Source: an uncultured Duncaniella sp.
GTDB lineage: Bacteria > Bacteroidota > Bacteroidia > Bacteroidales > Muribaculaceae
Direction of reading: 5' to 3'
NCBI GenBank assembly: GCA_910587515.1
Contig: CAJULW010000010.1
Location: 86,095 to 150,094 of the forward strand
DNA: 64,000 bases
Within the stretch, counting starts at the first letter, position 1, and each line of letters starts with the position of its first letter. Below the pieces are notes generated by a model. That model ran no database searches. It was not told the DNA's origin and saw only the letters and a program-made list of their open reading frames with translations. This document shows positions 6,714 to 15,102 of this stretch, in pieces. A program made the translations under genes and the position numbers.

Positions 6714-8795
6714 ATGAGGAAGCTCACGTTTTCTTTATTGATTCTTCTGACGATGGTCTGCAACATGGCCATGGCACAGATCATGACTCCCGTAAAGTGG
6801 TCGGCGAAAGTTGACATGACCGGAGATGCCGAAGGGCAGGTTGTCCTTACGGCCGCGATCAGCAATGGCTGGCACATGTATTCGCTCGACTGCGATCCTA
6901 ACGCGGGGCCGCAGATACTCGAAATCACCTTCCCGAAACTTGATGGTGTGGAACTTAAGGGGAAACTTGTCCCGAACAAGCCTTCTCACAAACAGTATGA
7001 CGAGATGTTCGGGGCGGAACTCGCATGGTGGACTCAAGGAGTCACAGTGACTCAGAAATTCAAAGCGACCAAACCGTCCTTTAACATAGACGTGATGGTA
7101 GTATGCTCGGCTTGTAACGATGAGAATTGTATACCGCCTTCGCGTTCACAGTTCTCATTGTCCGGTTCTGCAAAGATAAGCGCGCAGGCTGTGAAAGAGG
7201 AGCCAAAAGAGAATAAATCTCAAAATGATCAAGTTGCGGACAAAAAAGAGCCGATGGAATCGGCTACTGGAGAGGCTGAAATAGCAGAGGTGGCTCAGGA
7301 GCTTTCTTCTACTGACAGTGTGTCGGCTGACACTCTTGCGGTTTCGACTGCTCCGTCAAGCGCTGGTGCAGATCTTTGGGCTCCGGTTTCGTTTAAAGAT
7401 GCTGAAGCGGCCGAGGACTTTTCGACGACTTCATTATGGTATATATTCTTTACCTGTTTCCTTGGAGGACTCGTGGCTCTCTTTACCCCATGTGTATGGC
7501 CTATGATCCCTATGACGGTCAGCTTTTTCCTTAAGAAAGGTAAAGACCGTGCCAAAAGTATCGCTGACGCATGTACCTACGGTCTCTCGATAATCGTGAT
7601 CTACGTTGCCTTGGGTCTGCTTATTACAGGTATATTCGGTGCAAGCTCGTTAAACGCTTTGTCGACATCGGCTGTCTGCAATATCATATTCTTCTTGTTG
7701 CTCGTTGTTTTCGCCATAAGTTTCTTCGGAGCTTTTGAAATAAAACTTCCGTCCTCATGGTCAAACAAGATGGATGCTACCGCAGAGAAGACTACAGGTC
7801 TGTTGTCAATATTTTTCATGGCTTTTACCCTGACGCTCGTATCGTTCTCTTGCACCGGCCCGATCATCGGAACTTTGCTTGTCGAGGCTGCTTCTCAGGG
7901 TGACCTTTGGGGTCCTGCGATTGGTATGCTCGGATTCTCTACCGCTCTTGCTTTGCCGTTCATGCTTTTCGCGATGTTCCCGACAATGCTTCAGGCAGCA
8001 CCGAGTTCTGGCGGTTGGATGAACACTCTCAAGGTTGTGCTCGGTTTCGTCGAACTTGCATTGTCGCTTAAATTTCTCTCCGTGGCCGACCTTGCATACG
8101 GATGGCATATTCTTGACCGTGAAGCTTTCCTCGCTCTATGGATAATCATGTTCTTCCTGCTTGGCTTATATCTTCTCGGACAGTTCAATTTCGCTCATTA
8201 TGGTAAAGCAGACAGCAGTGTAGGCGTTGTCCGCTTCTTCCTTGCACTGTGTTCACTGTCTTTCACGGTATATCTCATTCCCGGTCTATGGGGTGCACCG
8301 CTTAAAGGTGTCAGCGCGTTTGTGCCCCCCTTGTTCACTCAGGATTTCAATCTTTACGGTGAAGGCTTCCATGAGTATGATGACTTTGAGGAGGGTATGA
8401 AGGCGGCACGCGAGGCCGGTAAACCGGTGCTTGTGGATTTCTCTGGATTTGGCTGTGTTAACTGCCGTAAGATGGAGGGAGCGGTTCTTGACGAAGCCAA
8501 TGTAAAGGCTATGATAGAGGAAAATTTTACCGTGATTAAACTTATGGTTGACGAGAAGAAAAATCTTCCTGAACCGATCACTGTTAAAGAATATGGCAAG
8601 GATATGACTCTTTACACCTACGGTGACCGTTGGAGCTATTTGCAGCGTTATAAATTCAATGCCAACGCACAGCCATATTATGTGATACTTAATGATGATG
8701 GAGAATTGCTGTCTGGTCCTTACACCTATGATGAGAACGTGGCTCGTTTCTCCTCTTTCCTTGAAAAGGGTATCAAAGGCTACAAGAAGCCTTAA
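6714..8795 (+). CDS. dsbD: Thiol:disulfide interchange protein DsbD
   Basis: An inner-membrane protein of 693 residues that carries electrons from cytoplasmic thioredoxin to periplasmic thiol proteins. The signal peptide ends near AMAQ. An N-terminal DsbD alpha-like domain (about 22-155) contains the pair in CSACNDENCIPP. A charged Glu/Ser/Ala linker spans about 160-230. The membrane core (about 240-530) has eight or so hydrophobic segments, with Cys in FTPCVWPMIP and FSCTGPIIG. A C-terminal thioredoxin domain has Cys581 and Cys584 in FGCVNCRKME. All three modules keep their Cys pairs. It is a plausible reductant source for the TlpA-like protein encoded at 9902. A hairpin terminator follows. 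Confidence 0.95.
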   Translation: MRKLTFSLLILLTMVCNMAMAQIMTPVKWSAKVDMTGDAEGQVVLTAAISNGWHMYSLDCDPNAGPQILEITFPKLDGVELKGKLVPNKPSHKQYDEMFGAELAWWTQGVTVTQKFKATKPSFNIDVMVVCSACNDENCIPPSRSQFSLSGSAKISAQAVKEEPKENKSQNDQVADKKEPMESATGEAEIAEVAQELSSTDSVSADTLAVSTAPSSAGADLWAPVSFKDAEAAEDFSTTSLWYIFFTCFLGGLVALFTPCVWPMIPMTVSFFLKKGKDRAKSIADACTYGLSIIVIYVALGLLITGIFGASSLNALSTSAVCNIIFFLLLVVFAISFFGAFEIKLPSSWSNKMDATAEKTTGLLSIFFMAFTLTLVSFSCTGPIIGTLLVEAASQGDLWGPAIGMLGFSTALALPFMLFAMFPTMLQAAPSSGGWMNTLKVVLGFVELALSLKFLSVADLAYGWHILDREAFLALWIIMFFLLGLYLLGQFNFAHYGKADSSVGVVRFFLALCSLSFTVYLIPGLWGAPLKGVSAFVPPLFTQDFNLYGEGFHEYDDFEEGMKAAREAGKPVLVDFSGFGCVNCRKMEGAVLDEANVKAMIEENFTVIKLMVDEKKNLPEPITVKEYGKDMTLYTYGDRWSYLQRYKFNANAQPYYVILNDDGELLSGPYTYDENVARFSSFLEKGIKGYKKP

Positions 8796-8838
8796 GCCGT
8801 CGTCATCAGAAAAGTAAACTTTAAATTCTGATCATATA

Positions 8839-8875
8839 AAATAGGTGCGTTCATAATTTTATGGCGCACCTATTT
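8839..8875 (+). terminator. Terminator after dsbD
   Basis: AAATAGGTGCG at 8839-8849 pairs perfectly with CGCACCTATTT at 8865-8875 around a 15-nt loop. It lies between dsbD and the DUF6155 gene, whose ATG is only 14 nt further on. That suggests the DUF6155 gene is transcribed weakly by read-through or from a promoter I cannot see. Confidence 0.65.
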
Positions 8876-8888
8876 ATATAATAATGAT

Positions 8889-9416
8889 ATGTCTAAAACA
8901 AGTCTCCGTAAAGTTCTGAAAGATTTTGACGCTGCCGATATGCGGTCATTGCTGCTTGATGTTTATTCAAAAAGTAAAGAAGCCAAGGAGATCCTTGACT
9001 TCTTTGCCTGTCCGGATATTGAAAAAAAGACAGAGGAGTATAAATCAATTCTTAAAAAGGAAACTCTGCGGTATACGCGCAGGGCATTTCGCCCGCGGCT
9101 ACCGCGTCTTCGTTCGACGATCAAAAGATTTCGTTTGCTTGAGCCTGGTAATGAAGCTGTGGCAGAGCTATATGTTTATACTTTTTCTCTGCTTGTCGGT
9201 CTGGGAGCTGAGGACTGGTTGAGAGATCAACTCTATGACAATATAACCAAGTTTTTTGGAGAGACACTTGATTTTCTATCGGAAAATGGATTGATTGATG
9301 ATTATCTGTCGAGATTAAATAAAATTTCAGGGTCAATCAAGCCGATTGGACAAAGCATTAATCCGTTGAAACGGATTGTGGAGTCGGAGATGGCGAAACG
9401 AGTCAGTCAATTTTGA
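8889..9416 (+). CDS. DUF6155 family protein
   Basis: A 175-residue soluble protein without signal peptide or membrane segment. The opening MSKTSLRKVLKDFD and the segment SKEAKEILDFFACPD match what I recall of DUF6155, a family of unknown role common in Bacteroidetes. The middle (about 55-75) is strongly basic, rich in Arg and Lys, and the C-terminal half is helical. It begins 14 nt after the dsbD terminator arm, and its last 14 bases overlap the convergent DUF695 gene. No catalytic motif is visible. Confidence 0.75.
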   Translation: MSKTSLRKVLKDFDAADMRSLLLDVYSKSKEAKEILDFFACPDIEKKTEEYKSILKKETLRYTRRAFRPRLPRLRSTIKRFRLLEPGNEAVAELYVYTFSLLVGLGAEDWLRDQLYDNITKFFGETLDFLSENGLIDDYLSRLNKISGSIKPIGQSINPLKRIVESEMAKRVSQF

Positions 9417-9834
9417 TTTCAGCTTCGGACATTTCGTCATATTCTTCCCAGTCGGGGTCGTTTTCCGTATAGATTTCGAGTGGCAGTAATGGAAATGGGG
9501 ATAGGGTCTCGTTGAGTTTTCGTCCGAATATATGTGTGCTTAGGGTATAAAAAATCCAATCTCGTTGATTATCACCGGTGAATATTCCGGTCAATACCGC
9601 TATAGGATCTTTATGAAACACGTTCAGCAAGGCGTCTTGTACTTGTTCCATCATAGTTGAAGTCTCTTTGTCAGGCATTCCTTTGGTGTCACCGTCATAT
9701 TTCCATAAGATTTCTACCCTGATATTGAATTTTGGATTATTGCGGAATTTTTCCACATCTTTCCGCCCGGTAACCATTATAAGTCGTCCGGATTCGCTTT
9801 CGGTTGGTGCTGTCCACCATGTTTCGTTTTCCAT
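9403..9834 (-). CDS. DUF695-like protein
   Basis: A 143-residue cytoplasmic protein without signal peptide. The pattern RVEILWKYDGDTKGMPDKE, then GDNQRDWIFYTLS, then the acidic ending YTENDPDWEEYDEM fits DUF695, a family of unknown biochemical role. It is convergent with the DUF6155 gene, overlapping it by 14 bases. The two are not in an operon, and I see nothing linking them functionally. Confidence 0.7.
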   Translation of the reverse strand: MENETWWTAPTESESGRLIMVTGRKDVEKFRNNPKFNIRVEILWKYDGDTKGMPDKETSTMMEQVQDALLNVFHKDPIAVLTGIFTGDNQRDWIFYTLSTHIFGRKLNETLSPFPLLPLEIYTENDPDWEEYDEMSEAEIKID

Positions 9835-9849
9835 AAAAATAAATTTATA

Positions 9850-9877
9850 GGGTGTTTAATCTAAAAATTAAACACCC
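9850..9877 (-). terminator. Hairpin terminator between the TlpA and DUF695 genes
   Basis: GGGTGTTTAAT at 9850-9860 pairs with ATTAAACACCC at 9867-9877. On the plus strand it is followed by TTTTTT; on the minus strand the tail is AT-rich but not a pure U-run. It sits just after the stop of the minus-strand TlpA gene and just before the DUF695 ATG, so it most likely ends the SusC-to-TlpA operon. Confidence 0.65.
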
Positions 9878-9901
9878 TTTTTTGTATAGCAGTCAATTGT
9901 A

Positions 9902-11248
9902 TTATTTAAGAGATTCGAGGAGTTTTTTTGTTTCTGGATTGCTTGGGCGGGGTGCGTTATACATATATAGATTGCCATCCGGATCATAAATCAGAAAATG
10001 TGGTATTCCGCGGATATTTAGCTTTTTGGTCAAATCTCCGCTATTGTCAAGCAATTGGTTTCCGTGCATGTTCAATTGATCCATCTTTTTTAGCCATTGG
10101 GCCTTGCCTGAGTCGGTGGATATGGAAACAAATGCGATATTCGAATCAGCCATCTCTTTTTCAAGTTGTTGGAGATATGGAACTTCTCTTACACAAGGCC
10201 CGCACCATGAAGCCCAAAGATCGACATAGACGTATTTTCCTTTGTATTTGCCGAAGTCGATAGAATTACCTTCGCGGTCGACAAGAGTCACATTTGGGAA
10301 AGGTGTGCCTGTTATTGAAGCACTACGTGCCCGGAAAATGTTAAGATATAATATTGGAAGTGAATATTGCCGTGTCAAAGTTTCGAGTAGTTTCTCGCCT
10401 TCGGAAAATTTATTTTGGTAATCAAATGAGTCAAGGAAAGAACTCATGAGCATAGCGGTGGCTTTTTCTCTAATTTCAGGTGTCTGGTAAAGTTTGTTAA
10501 GAGATACAAGCCGTTCTTCGATAGATCCTTGCGGCAGGGTATTAGTGACTATTCCTATCGCGTTAGGAAAACATCCCGCTATAGGAGTGTCGAGAACCGA
10601 TGATGCTTTTGGAAGGAACTCTGAAGTCGAAAGTCGCAGCTCTTTGTCTTCTCGCCCCCTGAGGTAAACAGCCATTGTATATGCGTCGGAAGCGGATGTG
10701 TAGGCCCAGATGCGGATAAACTGTTCTACGGAAGATGGAATTGGAGCAAGGTTTATGACAGAATCGGATTTGGTGATGTAGCTGCGCAGTATCGCTCCGG
10801 TTTGTTCTTCGGACAGTTTTGATGCTGATTGTCCGAGATTTATAGAATTATCTGTAAGTATCGAGTTGTAAACTTCGAGAGCTTTATTGGCATTGTCATT
10901 GCTTAGAGAGGTCGAAAGATTGTGGCCATTGATGCCCAATTTGATGTCTTTCGCTGATTCCGGAGAACTTAAATAAATCGGCAATGAAGCTTGTGACGAT
11001 GATGTCTGTGAGTATATATAATACAGTCCGTCTGGATTTTGGCTTACTTCGCCTGAAAATATGTTATCGGAGTTGCGCGTAAGTTCGACAGTGGCGGTTT
11101 TGGTATAATTATTGGCTGGTCTAATGAAAATTCTCCTATCCCCATTGTTGGGAATGGAGGAGATATCAAGTCCGAAACCGAGAGTTTGTGCTCCGGAGAT
11201 AAGACTGGAGCACAGGCCGATTGTCAAGAGGGTTTGTTTGAGTGTCAT
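9902..11248 (-). CDS. TlpA-like secreted thioredoxin-family protein
   Basis: A 448-residue exported protein with an N-terminal signal (MTLKQTLLTIGLCSSLISGAQ). A long N-terminal region (about 20-310) of unassigned fold precedes a C-terminal TlpA/AhpC-type thioredoxin domain (about 310-448). The active site is Cys349-Gly-Pro-Cys352 in DLWASWCGPCVRE, followed by the cis-Pro loop in IRGIPHFLIYD. It is therefore redox competent, probably a reductase in the periplasm or at the surface. It is the last gene of the SusC-SusD-DUF4843-PKD operon, 20 nt after the PKD-like gene. This gene order is one I recall from other Bacteroidetes; the transported substrate is unknown. Confidence 0.85.
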   Translation of the reverse strand: MTLKQTLLTIGLCSSLISGAQTLGFGLDISSIPNNGDRRIFIRPANNYTKTATVELTRNSDNIFSGEVSQNPDGLYYIYSQTSSSQASLPIYLSSPESAKDIKLGINGHNLSTSLSNDNANKALEVYNSILTDNSINLGQSASKLSEEQTGAILRSYITKSDSVINLAPIPSSVEQFIRIWAYTSASDAYTMAVYLRGREDKELRLSTSEFLPKASSVLDTPIAGCFPNAIGIVTNTLPQGSIEERLVSLNKLYQTPEIREKATAMLMSSFLDSFDYQNKFSEGEKLLETLTRQYSLPILYLNIFRARSASITGTPFPNVTLVDREGNSIDFGKYKGKYVYVDLWASWCGPCVREVPYLQQLEKEMADSNIAFVSISTDSGKAQWLKKMDQLNMHGNQLLDNSGDLTKKLNIRGIPHFLIYDPDGNLYMYNAPRPSNPETKKLLESLK

Positions 11249-11268
11249 AAGGAGGATTTTATAAAAAA

Positions 11269-12822
11269 TCAGTTGGCGATTCGTGGTTTATAAGTGAGAT
11301 ATGAAATGCGGTCGGTGCAATCCTCATAGATTTTTTTTGCCTTTGGATTCGGATTGTCTGTCCGCACATCCATTGAGTCATAGATATATATGCTTCCACG
11401 TCCGGTTGAATTTTTGCATGTCGCCACGATTAACTCGTTGGTCGATGAGTTGATTGTCAGGAATGTTATTTTTTCATCGGACGGGTAGCTGATGCAGTAC
11501 TGGTTCTCTTCCGGGAGGATGAAGGCATTGCCTTCTTTCAGCATGGCATAGAGATTGTTGCCGTTATAGAAATATGTACGGTGATACGTATCGGATGCAA
11601 CGACCATTGATTCGGTTTCCGGTAGGGCTGAGTTGTTGGAAACTTTCATTTCTCCACGTCCGTTTAGAGTAATTCCCATGGAATATGCACCGGTGCCACC
11701 GAGTATTGTTGTATAGAGTTTTCCGGAGGTTTTATCACGGCTTATGACATTGCAGGGATATTCCATCATACCCCAGTCGCCCGTAACCCCTTCTCCCATG
11801 AATATGTCGATGAGTTCCTCGTTCTGGAACAAGGGCACACCGTTTTCCTGTATGTCGCGCGTATTAGTCCAGCCTTCTATGCCTTCGACATGTACGGACA
11901 ATGGATTACGGTTGACAAAATAGTTCATGGTAGATTGATTGTCCCCGACATAATAGGTAGTGCTCACTACCAGATCGTATATTTGTTCTTTCCATGAGCT
12001 GTCTTCATAACCGAACATGTGTGTGCTGTTCAGTCGCACATAGCGTTTCATGACCGGATCATAGGCCGAGGGAGTGGTGTAATAGCCGATGAACTGTTTG
12101 GCTTTGAATCCTGGGATTATCTTGTCATAATCAATTATCGATGATGCTACGAATGTGTTCGGATCAAGATAATAGCCTTTTGTCTCGCCACATATAACCA
12201 CACGTGTTACAGATTGAGTGGCAGATACATACCAATTTATTATCTGTGCTCCGGCAAGTGGTTCCTGTTTGATTTCGTTGTTTACTCTTTCAAGGCAATG
12301 TTCCATTATTATCGGTGGCTGGCCAGCCTCGATTTCTTCGCGTGTGAGATCTTTGATAAACGTGAGATTGCCGATACCTGTTTCATTGTTGGAAATCACC
12401 AGATATCCTTGCTCGAAAGTGCGGTTGATGTTTACAGCATATTCCTGTACGGCACCAACTGTTCCGTCTGTCACGACAAGATGAGCGTAATAGCTTCCGC
12501 CCTCTGTAAAGAAATGGCGGAGGGTAGCGTCATTGGTCACGAATTCAAGAGGACCTTTCACGTTGTTGTCATAAGTCCCGATACTCCATTCATAGCTAAG
12601 TTTCCCGCTTCCTGAATATATTATCTGGGGCGTTATCACGCATTCGTCTCCATAGTTGAAACTTACGACTGGCATGTCGTTTTCGCTGTCTCCCGGTACG
12701 GAAACCGATAGAGTCGGAAGATCTCCGCCACCGTATGAACTATTATCATCGGTACATGAGAAACTGATAGTAGCTGTTATCAGAACCGTAAGAATACTGG
12801 GGAATATTGATATGTATTTCAT
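11269..12822 (-). CDS. PKD-like family lipoprotein
   Basis: A 517-residue lipoprotein with a signal ending in ISFSC, so Cys23 would carry the lipid. The N-terminal part (about 35-140) has a PKD-like beta sandwich, with LSYEWSIGTYDN and YYAHLVVTD in place of the classic YxWDFGD. The remaining 370 residues hold repeated beta-rich segments that may form a propeller-like surface domain. Proteins of this type accompany SusC/SusD pairs and are thought to sit on the outer surface and bind a ligand. It lies between the DUF4843 lipoprotein and the TlpA-like protein in one operon. Confidence 0.75.
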   Translation of the reverse strand: MKYISIFPSILTVLITATISFSCTDDNSSYGGGDLPTLSVSVPGDSENDMPVVSFNYGDECVITPQIIYSGSGKLSYEWSIGTYDNNVKGPLEFVTNDATLRHFFTEGGSYYAHLVVTDGTVGAVQEYAVNINRTFEQGYLVISNNETGIGNLTFIKDLTREEIEAGQPPIIMEHCLERVNNEIKQEPLAGAQIINWYVSATQSVTRVVICGETKGYYLDPNTFVASSIIDYDKIIPGFKAKQFIGYYTTPSAYDPVMKRYVRLNSTHMFGYEDSSWKEQIYDLVVSTTYYVGDNQSTMNYFVNRNPLSVHVEGIEGWTNTRDIQENGVPLFQNEELIDIFMGEGVTGDWGMMEYPCNVISRDKTSGKLYTTILGGTGAYSMGITLNGRGEMKVSNNSALPETESMVVASDTYHRTYFYNGNNLYAMLKEGNAFILPEENQYCISYPSDEKITFLTINSSTNELIVATCKNSTGRGSIYIYDSMDVRTDNPNPKAKKIYEDCTDRISYLTYKPRIAN

Positions 12823-12856
12823 TTTACGACATTCGGATTAGGTGTATAATTGTTAA

Positions 12857-13621
12857 CTACCATATCGGGCTTCTTTGCCAATCGATTTCAGGGTGTTCGT
12901 TATATAGGGGGATACATACATAGTTGCGCAGGAAATCTTCATAAAGAGCCAGAGGGCCACCGATAAATTCCGCGTGCATGAAATAGTCTCCGTATATCTC
13001 TATCATCTCATTGAATAGGTCAATGTTGGCTTCAGGTGCATATCGATAGAAATATTCGAAAAACAGTTGTGCGTTTTCATAAGAGTATACCGGCATAGGC
13101 TTGTTTGTTGACCACCATTCCGGACGGATTGACGGTCTGATATCCGAATACGTGACGGTAAAAGAATTTTTACCGACCGATCGGAGGTCATCGCTCTCGC
13201 TTATTGTAAGTGTTAGGCTGAAAGTTTTTTCCATGATTGCCGGATCGTTGTCGCGCAGCAGATTGATGAGTATTTCTCCATTGACGGCATTGGCCGGAAT
13301 CTTTGCGTTTTCGATATTATAGTGGACACCCTCTTTCATCGTTGATTCGTCTTCGACAACTTCAAGACGTATCTGTCTGTCGTAATCTTTGGGAACTCCC
13401 ATTAAGATCACAGGTAGCTTGATTGTATGTACGGACGCGATGTCATAATCGAAATTATAGGTGACTTCTGTCGTGATTTCGTTTTGTGCGTTACGGTATT
13501 CAAAAAATACGGAGTCTTTCTGTGTTGTGTCATAAAGAGTGTAATCATCCTCTTTACAGCCGGTGAAAGCCAAAATCATTGGCAGGCTCCATAATAAATA
13601 TTTAGATATCGTGATTTTCAT
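12857..13621 (-). CDS. DUF4843 lipoprotein
   Basis: A 254-residue lipoprotein with its lipobox in LAFTGCKEDDYT. The following segment, with SVFFEYRNAQN and then repeated beta strands ending in LTLTISESDDL and SFTVTYSD, matches DUF4843, a family nearly always found beside SusC/SusD. The C-terminal 80 residues (RPSIRPEWW onward) carry several Trp, Tyr and Phe residues that could contact a ligand. Only 6 nt separate it from susD upstream. It is probably a surface-exposed accessory of the SusCD transporter; its biochemical role is unknown. Confidence 0.8.
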   Translation of the reverse strand: MKITISKYLLWSLPMILAFTGCKEDDYTLYDTTQKDSVFFEYRNAQNEITTEVTYNFDYDIASVHTIKLPVILMGVPKDYDRQIRLEVVEDESTMKEGVHYNIENAKIPANAVNGEILINLLRDNDPAIMEKTFSLTLTISESDDLRSVGKNSFTVTYSDIRPSIRPEWWSTNKPMPVYSYENAQLFFEYFYRYAPEANIDLFNEMIEIYGDYFMHAEFIGGPLALYEDFLRNYVCIPLYNEHPEIDWQRSPIW

Positions 13622-13627
13622 TGTCGT

Positions 13628-15091
13628 CTACTTTTTTTGGTCTGTTTCGGGGCGATACTCGAATTCTTCTTCAGGGATAGGTATGACATATATGTCTTCC
13701 GACGCAGGGATGATGCGATTTTCTGCGTTGGATATTATGTCGCGTTTCAGACGTTTCATATTGAACCACTGCTGTCCTTCGCAGAAAAGTTCTTTGCGGA
13801 ATTCGTTGTATATGCGTTCGGAAGTCAATGTCTCGTTATTTGAAAGTGGCGTTAGTCCGCGAGAGGTGATTTCGTCGTTGAAATATTTGAAGGCAAGATC
13901 GTAGTTGTCTTCGAGAAGCGCATCGGCCGCGATCAGATACATCTCGGAACTATGGATCAGACTGATGCCGGAAATCAACTCAGGACGGGCTGGCGAGTTG
14001 TTGTTTTCGATTGTCAGATAGTCGACCAGTTTCAGGCATTTAGCCGGGCTTTTCGCTTGTTGACGGAAATGAGTCTTGCGAAAGTCTTGCATAGTGGGGG
14101 TTATATCCATACTATAGATTGCAGTCCATGGAAGCATGTAGTTGCTTCCGGATTCATTGTCGAAGGGTGCATACGATTTATACGATTGCCATGTATATAG
14201 ATATTCCGTCGTAAAATCAAGATAGGTAGTCGAATAAAGACCGAAGATAGTCTCTTTGGGTGATAGGACTCCGGCTAAATATGTCTGGATTTCGGTAACG
14301 TCGACCAAAGGAAATTTTTGGCTGTTGATGACTTTTTGGGCATAGATGGCGGCGTTGGCGTTGTCTCCCGTATACCAGTAAACGCGGGCGAGTAGAGCCT
14401 GCACGGCATATAGGTTAAGGTGTGTTTCTCGCCAACGGTTGAAACGCAGATATTGCGTGTCATCGCGTGGATATGCCATGGTTTCCATGTTTTCCAGTAG
14501 TTTTTCCGCCTCAGTTAGATCGGAGATTACGAAATCGATACATTCTCCGACAGACGAGAATGGTTTCACGGAGAAATCAAAAGTCTTTACGTATGGGATA
14601 CCTTGTTTGCTTCTGTCTGTGGACGCGAAGATGCGCAGAAGGTCAAAATGAAGCATGGCTCTTGCTGCAAGCATTTCCCCTTTGTAGACATCATATAGAG
14701 GAAGGTCTTCAGGTGATTTCTTGTTAAGATTTTTAAGGACATTGTTTGTATAGCCGATATTTGTATAGGCGGCAGTCCATATCTTTGTGAATCGTTGGCG
14801 CAAAGATTCGTTGGTCTTATAGTCATACTTCGAAAGAGCGACGAGCTCCGGATTGTCCGACGATAGGTTTTGGCTCAATATCTCCGTAATGCCCCATACA
14901 AGATCCATGCCATAGAGTTTGTTGTCTGCCATGTGGCCGTAGACTCCGTAGATAGCGTCTTCAAATCCTTGAGAGTCTTTGAAGATATCGTCTTCGACTT
15001 TTTCGCCTTTGGGATGCACGTCAAGAAAGTCGTTGCATGATGTACTTGCCAAAGCTAAAAGGAATCCTAAGATTATATATGCTTTTTTCAT
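13628..15091 (-). CDS. RagB/SusD family outer-membrane lipoprotein
   Basis: A 487-residue SusD homologue, the surface lid that captures ligand for its SusC partner. The signal ends with ALASTSCNDFLDV, giving a lipidated Cys near residue 19 and the characteristic CxDFLD start. Helical TPR-like segments follow (ARAMLHFDLLRIFA, VQALLARVYWYTGD, NANAAIYAQKV), and the C-terminal signature includes FRKELFCEGQQWFNMKR. The length is typical. It starts 11 nt after susC. The ligand cannot be predicted, and no glycoside hydrolase or regulator sits next to the operon. Confidence 0.92.
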   Translation of the reverse strand: MKKAYIILGFLLALASTSCNDFLDVHPKGEKVEDDIFKDSQGFEDAIYGVYGHMADNKLYGMDLVWGITEILSQNLSSDNPELVALSKYDYKTNESLRQRFTKIWTAAYTNIGYTNNVLKNLNKKSPEDLPLYDVYKGEMLAARAMLHFDLLRIFASTDRSKQGIPYVKTFDFSVKPFSSVGECIDFVISDLTEAEKLLENMETMAYPRDDTQYLRFNRWRETHLNLYAVQALLARVYWYTGDNANAAIYAQKVINSQKFPLVDVTEIQTYLAGVLSPKETIFGLYSTTYLDFTTEYLYTWQSYKSYAPFDNESGSNYMLPWTAIYSMDITPTMQDFRKTHFRQQAKSPAKCLKLVDYLTIENNNSPARPELISGISLIHSSEMYLIAADALLEDNYDLAFKYFNDEITSRGLTPLSNNETLTSERIYNEFRKELFCEGQQWFNMKRLKRDIISNAENRIIPASEDIYVIPIPEEEFEYRPETDQKK

Positions 15092-15102
15092 TTGTATTTT
15101 TG